From: JADGHE01 sp035716025
GTDB taxonomy: Bacteria; Pseudomonadota; Alphaproteobacteria; Rhizobiales; Xanthobacteraceae
Direction of reading: 5' to 3'
DNA: 64,000 bases
NCBI GenBank assembly: GCA_035716025.1
Contig: DASTKH010000016.1
Coordinates: 1 to 64,000 of the forward strand
The translations under genes and the position numbers were made by a program. Position 1 is the stretch's first letter; every line of letters begins with the position of its first letter. This document shows, one piece after another, positions 25,780 to 34,805 of this stretch. A model generated the notes under the pieces. The model made no database searches and was not told the DNA's origin. It was given only the letters and a program-made list of their open reading frames with translations.

Positions 25780-27045
25780 ATGAATGAAGCAACGACAGGG
25801 CAGGAGACGGCGGGTCCTGCGCCGCGCCACCGGTCGGTGGCGGTGAGCGTCGGCGGGGTTGTCGTCGGCGGCGGAGCGCCGATCGTCGTGCAGTCGATGA
25901 CCAACACCGACACGGCGGATGTCGAGGCCACGGCCCGGCAGGTCGCGGCGCTTGCGCAGGCCGGGTCGGAGATCGTGCGCATCACGGTCGACCGGCCGGA
26001 GTCGGCGGCCGCCGTGCCGCATATCCGCGACCGGCTGGCCCAACGCGGCATTCCGGTGCCGCTCGTGGGCGATTTCCATTACATCGGCCATCGGCTGCTC
26101 GCCGACTACCCCGCTTGCGCCGAGGCGCTCGACAAATATCGCATCAACCCCGGCAATGTCGGCTTTCGCGAAAAGCGGGACCGCCAGTTCGGCGCGATCA
26201 TCGAGACCGCGCTGCGCTACGGCAAACCGGTGCGCATCGGCGCCAATTGGGGCTCGCTCGACCAGGAACTGCTCACGCATCTCATGGACGAGAATGCCCG
26301 CGCCGCAAACCCGCGCGATGCGCGCGCCGTTACGCGGGAGGCGATGGTCCGCTCCGCGCTCATCTCGGCGCAGCGCGCCGAAGAAATGGGCATGGGCCGC
26401 GACAAGATCATTTTGTCGGCAAAGGTGTCGGCGGTGCAGGACCTGATCGCGATCTATCGCGAGCTCGCGCGCCGCGCGCCTTACGCCCTGCATCTCGGGT
26501 TGACCGAAGCCGGCATGGGTTCGAAGGGCATTGTGGCGTCCTCGGCCGCGCTCGCCATTCTCCTGCAGGAAGGAATCGGCGACACAATCCGCATTTCGCT
26601 CACGCCGGAGCCCGGCGGCGACCGCGCGCTGGAAGTGAAGGTCGCGCAAGAGCTCCTGCAGACCATGGGGTTCCGCACCTTCGTGCCGCTCGTGGCTGCC
26701 TGCCCCGGCTGCGGCCGCACGACGTCGACGACCTTCCAGGAGCTTGCCCGCGACATTCAGGACTTCATCAACGCGGAAATGCCGGCTTGGCGGCAGCGCT
26801 ATCCGGGCGTCGAGGCGCTCAACGTCGCGGTGATGGGCTGCATCGTCAACGGGCCCGGCGAATCCAAGCATGCGGACATCGGCATTTCTCTCCCCGGCAC
26901 CGGGGAGCAGCCGGTCGCGCCCGTCTTCGTCGACGGCCGCAAGGTGGCGACGCTACGCGGGTCGTCGCTTGCCACCGACTTCAAGGCGATGGTGGTCGAC
27001 TATATCGAGAAGCGCTGGGGCGCCGGAAAGGCTGCCGCGGAATAG
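25780..27045 (+). CDS. ispG: 4-hydroxy-3-methylbut-2-enyl-diphosphate synthase (flavodoxin/ferredoxin)
   Basis: A 421-residue enzyme of the non-mevalonate isoprenoid pathway that reductively converts MEcPP to HMBPP. The N-terminal TIM barrel contains IVVQSMTNTDTADVEAT and FHYIGHRLL. The C-terminal part carries the [4Fe-4S] ligands: the cysteines in AACPGCGRTT and MGCIVNGPGE. Length and motif order are those of bacterial IspG. The ATG at 25780 was chosen as MNEATTGQETAG precedes the conserved VSVGGVVVGGGAP. It follows the EamA transporter gene and is transcribed alone toward a convergent hypothetical gene. It is essential in most bacteria that lack the mevalonate pathway. Confidence 0.97.
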   Translation: MNEATTGQETAGPAPRHRSVAVSVGGVVVGGGAPIVVQSMTNTDTADVEATARQVAALAQAGSEIVRITVDRPESAAAVPHIRDRLAQRGIPVPLVGDFHYIGHRLLADYPACAEALDKYRINPGNVGFREKRDRQFGAIIETALRYGKPVRIGANWGSLDQELLTHLMDENARAANPRDARAVTREAMVRSALISAQRAEEMGMGRDKIILSAKVSAVQDLIAIYRELARRAPYALHLGLTEAGMGSKGIVASSAALAILLQEGIGDTIRISLTPEPGGDRALEVKVAQELLQTMGFRTFVPLVAACPGCGRTTSTTFQELARDIQDFINAEMPAWRQRYPGVEALNVAVMGCIVNGPGESKHADIGISLPGTGEQPVAPVFVDGRKVATLRGSSLATDFKAMVVDYIEKRWGAGKAAAE

Positions 27046-27100
27046 CTCGCAGCCGCGCGCTTTGCCAAGGCTTGGGAGACGAAAGGCCGGCGCCGTTCCT

Positions 27101-27655
27101 TCAGCCCGTCCACTCTTTGCCGTAGGTCTTGAAGAAATAGGTCGGCATGTGCTTGTGGCCGACCGCCTCCTCCTTCATGTCCACCTTCAGATCGCGCAGG
27201 TGTTGGGCGAAGGCGGGGATACGACCGCCATAGCCGTCCTTGCCCCAATTGGGCACCCAGTAGACGCAGCGGATCCGGTCCTTCTTGGCGTCGAGCACCG
27301 TATCCTTGAAGCCGCCCATGGACGGCGCGGTCGGATCGATGAGGCCGAAAATCTTCCAGTCCTTCAAGTCGCGATAGCGATAGACCTCGACCCCGCCCCG
27401 CGAATAGCCGCACAGCGAGTAGGAGCTGATGTCGTCGGCGGCGATCTGGCTGTGCAATTCATCGAGGCAGGTCGTGCACTTGTTGGTGTAGTGCTTGGGC
27501 AGCACGAAGGCGACGCACGCCGTCAGCGCCGCGGGGATCTGCTTCACGAACCATGCGCCTTCGAGATGATAAAGGCCTCCGTAGAGCACGATCGCGGGCG
27601 CGGGTTTGCGCTCGGGCATCATGACGACAGACGTCTCGAGCTCGGTCACCGCCAT
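27101..27655 (-). CDS. Hypothetical protein with an alpha/beta-hydrolase-like nucleophile elbow
   Basis: A 184-residue protein I do not recognise as a named family. An APAIVLYGGLYHLEGAWF strand-turn-helix at the start, a SLCGYSRGGVEVYRY segment (GxSxG elbow), a FGLIDPTAPSM segment with an aspartate after a hydrophobic strand, and GHKHMP near the end are arranged as in a compact alpha/beta hydrolase (Ser-Asp-His order). No signal peptide is present. Cysteines in KCTTCLDEL form a CxxC pair, which is unusual for a hydrolase. GGAGGGT lies upstream of the ATG at 27655. The gene is convergent with ispG and divergent from a tartrate/malate dehydrogenase-like gene. Confidence 0.75.
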   Translation of the reverse strand: MAVTELETSVVMMPERKPAPAIVLYGGLYHLEGAWFVKQIPAALTACVAFVLPKHYTNKCTTCLDELHSQIAADDISSYSLCGYSRGGVEVYRYRDLKDWKIFGLIDPTAPSMGGFKDTVLDAKKDRIRCVYWVPNWGKDGYGGRIPAFAQHLRDLKVDMKEEAVGHKHMPTYFFKTYGKEWTG

Positions 27656-27845
27656 GACACCCTCCTGCGCGGCCGTTCGGCGCCCGCCCGATTGCGGGGC
27701 GTGCCCGGCACCGTCTCGTGGTCGCTGCCGTCTGCCGAGAGGTTCACACCGAATTGGCTCGAAATCGCGGCGCCGGCCGCAGGCGGCATTTTCGCGCCGT
27801 CCGGCGAGCCGCTATAAGCGCAAGGCAGGACCAGAGAGGACGCAA

Positions 27846-28913
27846 ATGACGAACAGCTACCGAATTGCAGTCATTCCCGGCGACGGCATCGGCAAGGAGG
27901 TGGTGCCGGAGGGCATCCGCGTGCTGGAGGCCGCGGCCAAGAAATACGGCTTCGAATTCAAGCAGGACTGGTTCGATTTTGCCTCCTGCGACTATTACGC
28001 GAAGCACGGGAAGATGATGCCGGACGACTGGAAGGAGCAGATCGGCGGGCACGACGCGATCTATTTCGGCGCGGTCGGCTGGCCGGCCACGGTTCCCGAC
28101 CATGTCTCGCTCTGGGGCTCGCTGATCCTGTTTCGGCGCGAGTTCGACCAGTACGTCAATCTGCGGCCCGTGCGTCTGATGCCGGGGGTGCCTTCCCCGC
28201 TCGCCGGCCGCAAGCCCGGGGATATCGATTTCTGGGTGGTGCGAGAGAACACCGAGGGCGAGTATTCCTCGGTCGGCGGCCGCATGTTCAAGGATACCGA
28301 ACGGGAGTTCGTCGTGCAGGAGACCGTGATGACCCGTCACGGCGTCGACCGCGTTTTGAAATTCGCCTTCGAGCTTGCCGCCTCTACGCCGAAGAAGCAC
28401 CTCACCTCGGCGACCAAGTCGAACGGCATTTCGATCACGATGCCGTATTGGGACGAGCGGGTCGAGGCGATGGCGAAGAGCTATCCGCAGGTCACCTGGG
28501 ACAAGTACCACATCGACATTCTGACCGCGCTTTTCGTGCTGCGTCCCGACAAATTCAACGTCGTCGTGGGTTCCAATCTTTTCGGCGACATCCTCTCGGA
28601 TCTCGGTCCGGCCTGTGCCGGCACGATCGGGATTGCGCCGTCAGGCAACATCAATCCCGAGCGCGACTATCCCTCCGTTTTCGAACCGGTGCACGGTTCG
28701 GCGCCCGATATTGCGGGAAAGGGCATTGCCAATCCGATCGGGCAGATCTGGTCGGGTGCGATGATGCTCGAACATCTCGGCGAGAAGACCGCGGCGCAAG
28801 GCATCGTCAAGGCGATCGAGCGCGTCCTTTTGGAGCCGAAGCTGCGCACGCGCGACCTCGGCGGTACGGCCGACACCGTGGCCTGCGGCAAGGCGATCGC
28901 CGACGCGCTCTGA
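27846..28913 (+). CDS. Tartrate/D-malate dehydrogenase (decarboxylating), IPMDH family
   Basis: A 355-residue NAD-dependent beta-decarboxylating dehydrogenase of the tartrate/D-malate type. It opens MTNSYRIAVIPGDGIGKEVV and has YFGAVGWPATVPDHVSLWG, VNLRPVRLMPGV, VVRENTEGEYSSVGG, DILTALFVLRPDKFNVVVG.NLFGDILSDL and HGSAPDIAGKGIANPIGQIW. The DHVSLWG...RREFDQYVNLRP stretch is the usual mark of the TtuC/DmlA subgroup, as opposed to LeuB. Its substrate is probably D-malate, L- or meso-tartrate. GAGAGGA precedes the ATG at 27846. It is the more canonical of two family members in the window. It converges with bioB. Confidence 0.92.
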   Translation: MTNSYRIAVIPGDGIGKEVVPEGIRVLEAAAKKYGFEFKQDWFDFASCDYYAKHGKMMPDDWKEQIGGHDAIYFGAVGWPATVPDHVSLWGSLILFRREFDQYVNLRPVRLMPGVPSPLAGRKPGDIDFWVVRENTEGEYSSVGGRMFKDTEREFVVQETVMTRHGVDRVLKFAFELAASTPKKHLTSATKSNGISITMPYWDERVEAMAKSYPQVTWDKYHIDILTALFVLRPDKFNVVVGSNLFGDILSDLGPACAGTIGIAPSGNINPERDYPSVFEPVHGSAPDIAGKGIANPIGQIWSGAMMLEHLGEKTAAQGIVKAIERVLLEPKLRTRDLGGTADTVACGKAIADAL

Positions 28914-28950
28914 CGGAACCCGTGCCCTCGGGGCCCGCGGATGTCGCACC

Positions 28951-29958
28951 TTACGGTGCAGGTTTCTCTCCGGGTTCGGCCGCGCGCATACCGAGACGCG
29001 CGAGCAGCGCCATGTCGCGGTCGCGCGCCGGGTTCCTGGTGGTGAGGAGCTTGGGCCCGTAGAAGATGGAGTTGGCGCCGGCGAACAGGCACAGCGTCTG
29101 CCATTCGTCGCTCATCTCTTCGCGGCCGGCCGAAAGGCGCACGACCGATTTCGGCATCGTGAGGCGGGCGACCGCAACGGTGCGGACGAAGTCGAGCGGG
29201 TCGACCGGCGCCGCTTTTGCGAGCGGGGTTCCGGCGACGCGGACGAGCATGTTGATGGGCACGCTTTCCGGGTGCCGCGGCAGGCTCGCCAGGGTGGCGA
29301 TCAGGCCAATGCGGTCTTCCGCGCTTTCGCCCATCCCGATAATGCCGCCACAGCAGACCGCGATGCCGGCCTCGCGCACATGCGCGAGCGTTTCGAGCCG
29401 GTCTCGGTAGACGCGCGTGGTGATGATCTCGCCGTAGAAGTCCGGCGAGGTGTCGAGATTGTGGTTGTAGAAATCGAGCCCAGCCTCCTTCAGCCGCTTC
29501 GCCTGGGCGGCGGTGAGCATGCCGAGCGTCACGCACGTCTCCATGCCGAGCGCCTTGACGCGCTCGACCATCGCGCACACCCGTTCGAGGTCGCGCTCCT
29601 TCGGGGAACGCCAGGCGGCGCCCATGCAGAAGCGGGTTGCGCCCGCCGCCTTGGCGGCCTTCGCCTCGGCAAGCACGGTGTCGAGGCGCGCGAGCTTTTC
29701 GGCCTTTACGCCCGTGTCGTAGTGCGCGCTTTGCGGACAATAGGCGCAATCCTCGGGGCAGCCGCCGGTCTTGATCGACATTAAGGTCGCGATCTGCACC
29801 GCGCGGGCGTCGTGGTGCCGTCGGTGGACGCGCTGCGCCTCGAAGAGCAGATCGGAAAAGGGCAGGGCGAACAGCGCCCGCACCTGCGCGCGCGTCCAGT
29901 CGTGCCGTACGGTGCCGAGAGGCGGCATCCGCTGCGCGGCAACCGCGGAGTCCGGCAT
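28951..29958 (-). CDS. bioB: Biotin synthase
   Basis: A 335-residue radical SAM enzyme that inserts sulfur into dethiobiotin. The radical cluster CxxxCxxC is in TGGCPEDCAYCPQSAHY; the downstream motifs NHNLDTSPDFYGEIITTR, CCGGIIGMGES and SANSIFYG-like FAGANSIFYGPKLLTT are all present, including the cysteines for the auxiliary [2Fe-2S] cluster. The ATG at 29958 lies eight bases after the formate dehydrogenase large-subunit stop, so bioB is probably read from the formate dehydrogenase transcript. No other bio genes (bioF, bioD, bioA) are in the window, so the pathway is split on the chromosome. A second ATG ten codons later is possible. Confidence 0.97.
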   Translation of the reverse strand: MPDSAVAAQRMPPLGTVRHDWTRAQVRALFALPFSDLLFEAQRVHRRHHDARAVQIATLMSIKTGGCPEDCAYCPQSAHYDTGVKAEKLARLDTVLAEAKAAKAAGATRFCMGAAWRSPKERDLERVCAMVERVKALGMETCVTLGMLTAAQAKRLKEAGLDFYNHNLDTSPDFYGEIITTRVYRDRLETLAHVREAGIAVCCGGIIGMGESAEDRIGLIATLASLPRHPESVPINMLVRVAGTPLAKAAPVDPLDFVRTVAVARLTMPKSVVRLSAGREEMSDEWQTLCLFAGANSIFYGPKLLTTRNPARDRDMALLARLGMRAAEPGEKPAP

Positions 29959-29965
29959 GGCTCGG

Positions 29966-32761
29966 CTACTCGGCGGCCGCGCGCGGCGCCTCGAGCGCTT
30001 CGACCCGCGCCGCACAGAATTTGAACTCCGGGATCTTGCCGAACGGGTCGAGCGCGGGGTTGGTAAGCTTGTTCGCCGCCGCCTCGAAGAACGCGAAGGG
30101 GATGAACACCACGCCGTCCGGCACCGCGTCGTCCTGGCGCGCGGCAAGCTCGACCACGCCGCGCCGGGTCGAGACCCGGACCATTTCGCCCGGTCGGATG
30201 CCGAGCTTGGCGAGGGTGCCGCGCGAGACGCCGGCGGTCGGGCCGGGCTCGAGCGCGTCCAGCACCTCGGCGCGGCGGGTCATCGCGCCGGTATGCCAGT
30301 GTTCGAGCTGCCGGCCGGTCGTCAAAATGAAGGGATAGTCGTCGTCGGGCGTTTCGTCCGGCGGCGTGAGCTTCGCCGCCACCAGCTTGCCGAGGCCGCC
30401 GGGTCGCGGAAATCCCTTGTCGAACACGACGTCATGCCCCGGCTTGTCCGGCGCGTCGCAGGGATAGGTCACGGAGTCTTCGCGCGCGAGCCGCTCCCAA
30501 GTGATGTTGGCGAGCGAAGGCATGAGCGTCGCCATCTCGGCGAAGACGTCGCGCGGATGGCCGTAGTTCCAATTGAGGCCAATGCGACGGGCGATCTCTT
30601 GGATGATCCACCAGTCGGGCCGCGCGTCTCCCGGCAGCGGCAGCGCTTTGCGGCCCATCTGGACCTGCCGGTTCGTATTGGTGACGGTGCCGTCCTTTTC
30701 GGGCCAGGCGGAGGCCGGCAGCACGACGTCGGCATAGACCGCCGTCTCGGTGAGGAACAGGTCCTGCACGACGAGGTGCTCGAGAGTGGCCAATGCTTGG
30801 CGCGCGTGGTTGAGGTCGGGATCGGACATCGCCGGATTCTCACCCATGATGTACATGCCCTTGATCCGGCCCGCATGGATCGCGTCCATGATCTCCACGA
30901 CGGTCAGACCCTTCCTGGGGTCGAGCGGCGTACCCCACGCCGTTTCGTATCTGGCGCGAATGTCGGGTGCCTCGACCGACTTGTAGTCGGGATAGAACAT
31001 CGGGATGAGTCCGGCGTCGGAGGCGCCTTGCACGTTGTTCTGTCCGCGCAGCGGATGAAGGCCCGTGCCCGGCCGACCGATCTGCCCGGTGGTGAGCGCA
31101 AGAGCGATGAGGCAGCGCGCATTGTCGGTGCCGTGGGTGTGCTGCGACACGCCCATGCCCCAGAAAATGATCGCGCTCTGCGCCCGTGCATAGGTGCGGG
31201 CGACGAGGCGCAGCGTCTCGGCGTCGATGCCGCAGATCGGCGCCATCTCCTCCGGCGTGTAGTCCTTCACATTCGCGGCGAGCGCGTCGAAGCCTTCCGT
31301 GTAGGTCTGCACATATTGCCGGTCGTAGAGATTCTCCGTGACGATCACGTTGAGCATCGCATTGAGCATCGCGACGTCGGTTCCCGGGCGGAACTGCAGC
31401 ATTTTCCAGGCGTGGCGCTTGAGCGCCTGTCCGCGCGGATCCATCACAATCAGCTTGGCGCCGCGTTTTGCCGCCTGCTTGAAGAAGGTGGCGGCGACGG
31501 GATGGTTCTCCGTCGGATTGGCGCCGATGACGATGATGACGTCGGAATCCTTGCACGCATTAAAGCTCGCCGAGACCGCGCCCGAGCCGATCCCTTCCAT
31601 CAGTGCGGCGACGGAGGAAGCATGGCAGAGCCGGGTGCAATGGTCGACATTGTTGGTGCCGAAGCCCGTGCGCACGAGCTTCTGGAACAGATAGGCTTCC
31701 TCGTTCGAGCCCTTGGCCGAACCGAAACCCGCGAGTGCGGCCGACCCGTCGCGATCGCGGATCGACTTGAGGCCCGTCGCGGCGCGATCGAGCGCCTCCT
31801 CCCACGTCGCCTCCCGGAAATGAGTCCACGGGTTTGCGGGATCGATCACCTCGTGCGGGATCTTTGGAACGCCCTCCTTGCGGATCATCGGCTTGGTGAG
31901 CCGCTGCGGATTGTGAACGTAGTCGAAGCCGAAACGGCCCTTTACGCAGAGGCGCTGTTCGTTCGAAGGGCCGTTCTTGCCTTTGACCGCGATGATTTTG
32001 TCGTTCCTGATCTGATAGGTGAGCTGGCAGCCCACGCCGCAATAGGGACAGACGCTGTCCACCTCGCGGTCGGGATAATGGTCCCCGGTGCGGACGTTGC
32101 GCGCGTCGACGAGCGTTGCCGGCATCAGCGCGCCGGTCGGACAGGCCTGCACGCATTCGCCGCAGGCAACGCAGGTGGAATTCCCCATCGGGTCGCCGAA
32201 ATCGAACACGATCCGTTCGCGGATGCCGCGCCCCGCCATGCCGATCACGTCGTTCACCTGCACCTCGCGGCAGGCGCGGACGCAGAGATTGCAGTGGATG
32301 CAGGCGTCGAGATTGACCGCCATCGCCGGGTGGCTGCGGTCCGCCTGCGGCCGCGGCCGCGCCGGATAGCGGCTTGCCGCGATGTTCATGCGGTCGGCCC
32401 AGGCCCAGAATTTCGAAGTCGGATCGTGCGCTTCGGTCCCGCGCTCCGGCTGATCGGCCATGAGGAGCTCGAACACCATTTGTCGCGCCGACTTGGCGCG
32501 CGGAGATGCGGTTGCAACCTTCATGCCGGTGGCGGGTGTGCGGATGCAGCTTGCGGCAAGCACGCGCTCGCCTTCGATCTCCACCATGCAGGCGCGGCAA
32601 TTGCCGTCCGCCCGATAGCCGGGCTCGGGCGCGTAGCACAGATGCGGAATCGCAATCCCCTCGCGTTGCGCCACCTGCCAAATCGTCTCGCCTGCGCCCG
32701 CCGTCACCTCGCGTCCGTCGAGCGTGAAGGTGATGAGGCCGCTCCCGTTGCTCCTGGTCAT
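29966..32761 (-). CDS. fdsA: NAD-dependent formate dehydrogenase, molybdenum catalytic subunit
   Basis: A 931-residue subunit oxidising formate to CO2. In order: a [2Fe-2S] site (C42, C55, C58, C72), two ferredoxin [4Fe-4S] clusters (C154-C164 and C197-C207), an [4Fe-4S] site (C238, C241, C245, C272), and then the molybdopterin domain. The catalytic Mo ligand aligns to C379 in HCTRLCHASSV, with H380 next to it, i.e. a cysteine rather than selenocysteine enzyme. The C-terminal dinucleotide-binding domain (GRQLEHWHTGAMTRR) is complete. It lies 119 bases downstream of the diaphorase subunit, and bioB follows after seven bases. No fdhD chaperone or delta-subunit gene is seen here. Alternative naming is FdhF/FdhA. 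Confidence 0.95.
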   Translation of the reverse strand: MTRSNGSGLITFTLDGREVTAGAGETIWQVAQREGIAIPHLCYAPEPGYRADGNCRACMVEIEGERVLAASCIRTPATGMKVATASPRAKSARQMVFELLMADQPERGTEAHDPTSKFWAWADRMNIAASRYPARPRPQADRSHPAMAVNLDACIHCNLCVRACREVQVNDVIGMAGRGIRERIVFDFGDPMGNSTCVACGECVQACPTGALMPATLVDARNVRTGDHYPDREVDSVCPYCGVGCQLTYQIRNDKIIAVKGKNGPSNEQRLCVKGRFGFDYVHNPQRLTKPMIRKEGVPKIPHEVIDPANPWTHFREATWEEALDRAATGLKSIRDRDGSAALAGFGSAKGSNEEAYLFQKLVRTGFGTNNVDHCTRLCHASSVAALMEGIGSGAVSASFNACKDSDVIIVIGANPTENHPVAATFFKQAAKRGAKLIVMDPRGQALKRHAWKMLQFRPGTDVAMLNAMLNVIVTENLYDRQYVQTYTEGFDALAANVKDYTPEEMAPICGIDAETLRLVARTYARAQSAIIFWGMGVSQHTHGTDNARCLIALALTTGQIGRPGTGLHPLRGQNNVQGASDAGLIPMFYPDYKSVEAPDIRARYETAWGTPLDPRKGLTVVEIMDAIHAGRIKGMYIMGENPAMSDPDLNHARQALATLEHLVVQDLFLTETAVYADVVLPASAWPEKDGTVTNTNRQVQMGRKALPLPGDARPDWWIIQEIARRIGLNWNYGHPRDVFAEMATLMPSLANITWERLAREDSVTYPCDAPDKPGHDVVFDKGFPRPGGLGKLVAAKLTPPDETPDDDYPFILTTGRQLEHWHTGAMTRRAEVLDALEPGPTAGVSRGTLAKLGIRPGEMVRVSTRRGVVELAARQDDAVPDGVVFIPFAFFEAAANKLTNPALDPFGKIPEFKFCAARVEALEAPRAAAE

Positions 32762-32880
32762 GATCGGATATCCTGGCCCTTTGCGCTGACGCGTGCTCCT
32801 TCCCCGTGTGGGGAGGAGCGGCGGTTGAAAGGTGCGGCCGCTCCCGTCGCTGCTTGCCTATCCACTTCGACTCGACGATT

Positions 32881-34596
32881 TCACCAGCTTGCCAACGGCT
32901 TGGCCAAGTCGTCGCGAAAATATTTCATCACGCAGGAAAGCGGGTTGGGTGCGGCCTGGCCGAGCCCGCAGATCGATGCATCGCGCATCACCGCGGCGAG
33001 ATCGCTGAGCCTGGCCTCGTCCCAGGGCGCCTCCGCCATGAGTTTCACCGCCTTTTCGGTTCCGACCCGGCAGGGCGTGCATTGGCCGCAGCTCTCGTCC
33101 TCGAAGAAACGCATCAGGTTGATCGCCACCGCTTTCATGTCGTCCTTGTCGGACAGGACAACCACCGCATGCGAGCCGACGAAACAGCCGTGCGGCTCGA
33201 GCGTGCCGAAATCGAGCGGCAGATCGGCCATCGAAGCCGGCAGAATGCCGCCCGAGGCGCCGCCGGGCAGATAAGCCTTGAATGTGTGACCCTCCAGCAT
33301 TCCGCCGCAGAATTCTTCGATCAATTCGCGGGCGGTGATGCCGGCCGGCGCGAGCTTGACGCCGGGATTTTTGACCCGTCCAGAGACCGAAAAGCTGCGC
33401 AAGCCCTTGTGGCCGCGCCGGCCGTGGCTTGCGAACCAGGCGGCGCCCTTTTCCACGATGTCCCGCACCCACCAGAGCGTCTCGACGTTCTGCACGAGGG
33501 TCGGGCGGCCGAATAGGCCCACCTGCGCGACATAGGGCGGACGATGGCGAGGCAGGCCGCGCTTGCCCTCGATCGATTCGATCATCGCCGACTCTTCGCC
33601 GCAGATATAGGCGCCGGCGCCGCGCCGCAGATGCACTTTCGTGTGCGGCGTCAACCCCGCGTCTTCCACCTTGGCGAGCTCCTCGTGCAGCATCAGCCGC
33701 AATTCGGGATATTCGTCGCGCAGGTAGAAGAAAATCTCGCGCGCCTCGACCACCCAGGCGGCAATCAGCATGCCTTCGATGAAGCGATGCGGATCGCGCG
33801 CAAGATAATGACGATCCTTGAACGTGCCGGGCTCGCCTTCGTCGCCGTTGACGGCCATGAGCCGCGGCGCCGGCGCGTTGCGCACGAGCGTCCATTTGCG
33901 GCCGGTCGGAAAGCCGGCGCCGCCGAGGCCGCGCAAATTTGCTTCGCTCACGGCGGCGATGATCTCCTCGCGGCTGCGCCGTCCGCTGAGACAATCGGCA
34001 AGCAGCGCATAGCCACCTTCGAGCCGGTATGCGGCGAGATCGCGGCCAGGCACGGCCGGCTCGCCATGCGTGCCACGTGCGATGGCTTCGGCGATCCTCT
34101 CCGGCGTCGCGCGGGACACTTCGGCGTGTCCGACCGCGCAGGCCGGCGCATGGTCGCAGGCGCCCATGCAGGGCGCGCGGATCACCCGCACCGCGCTTCC
34201 GAGCCTTTCCGGCAGTTCGGCGAGCAGGCGCTCGGCCCCGGCCATCGCACAGGAGAGGCTGTCGCAGACCCGTACGGTGACGGGAGGCGGCGGCGTCTCG
34301 CCTTCTTTGACGACGTCGAAATGGGCGTAGAAGGTCGCGACCTCATAAACTTCGGCGAGCGCCAGCCGCATTTCGTGGGCAAGGGCGACAAGATGCGCGG
34401 CCGAAAGAAATCCGTAGCGATCCTGGATGAGGTGGAGGTGTTCGATCAACAGATCTCGCCGGCGCGGACGATCTCCGAGCAGCGCCCGAATTTCGTCGAA
34501 GGCTTGCAGATCGACCTGCCGGCCCTTGGGGGTTCGGCGTGGACGGCGGCGCTGTGCGGGGATTGCGGCGTCTTTTTCTTCGGCTCGAACGTCCAC
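32881..34596 (-). CDS. fdsB: Formate dehydrogenase diaphorase subunit, NuoE-NuoF fusion
   Basis: A 571-residue fusion that passes electrons from the large subunit to NAD. The N-terminal part (about 30-170) is a NuoE-like thioredoxin-fold domain with a [2Fe-2S] site (C111, C116, C143, C147). The rest is NuoF-like: GLGGAGFPTGRKW and NGDEGEPGTFKDR for FMN and NADH, CGEESAMIESIEGKRG, and the [4Fe-4S] site in ESCGQCTPCRVG with the final cysteine in ICGLG. In many fds operons the gamma and beta subunits are separate; here they are one chain. It starts with GTG at 34596. The gene is the first of the formate dehydrogenase-bioB run. Confidence 0.95.
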   Translation of the reverse strand: MDVRAEEKDAAIPAQRRRPRRTPKGRQVDLQAFDEIRALLGDRPRRRDLLIEHLHLIQDRYGFLSAAHLVALAHEMRLALAEVYEVATFYAHFDVVKEGETPPPPVTVRVCDSLSCAMAGAERLLAELPERLGSAVRVIRAPCMGACDHAPACAVGHAEVSRATPERIAEAIARGTHGEPAVPGRDLAAYRLEGGYALLADCLSGRRSREEIIAAVSEANLRGLGGAGFPTGRKWTLVRNAPAPRLMAVNGDEGEPGTFKDRHYLARDPHRFIEGMLIAAWVVEAREIFFYLRDEYPELRLMLHEELAKVEDAGLTPHTKVHLRRGAGAYICGEESAMIESIEGKRGLPRHRPPYVAQVGLFGRPTLVQNVETLWWVRDIVEKGAAWFASHGRRGHKGLRSFSVSGRVKNPGVKLAPAGITARELIEEFCGGMLEGHTFKAYLPGGASGGILPASMADLPLDFGTLEPHGCFVGSHAVVVLSDKDDMKAVAINLMRFFEDESCGQCTPCRVGTEKAVKLMAEAPWDEARLSDLAAVMRDASICGLGQAAPNPLSCVMKYFRDDLAKPLASW

Positions 34597-34805
34597 GCTT
34601 CACCCGTTTTCTGGGGTTTCCCCGATCGGCTGGTCGGCGCGCGGCGCCGCTCTCGGGTCGATTGAAAGTTTCTCTCATTCCGCGCCATAGTTCAATGCCG
34701 GGGCGGCTCCTCGCAAAAGGTTCAAGCTCTTGGAGAGAGGCTGGAATTCCAGGGTTCCGGCGGGCCACGCAGCGGTCCGGAAAAAGGGCCGCGGGGGAGG
34801 TATGA

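Noticed and set aside
29771..33274. A 1167-codon open frame on the plus strand.
   Set aside because: It is antisense to the well-supported formate dehydrogenase large-subunit gene. It is arginine/histidine-rich without family motifs, as is usual for GC-rich shadow frames.
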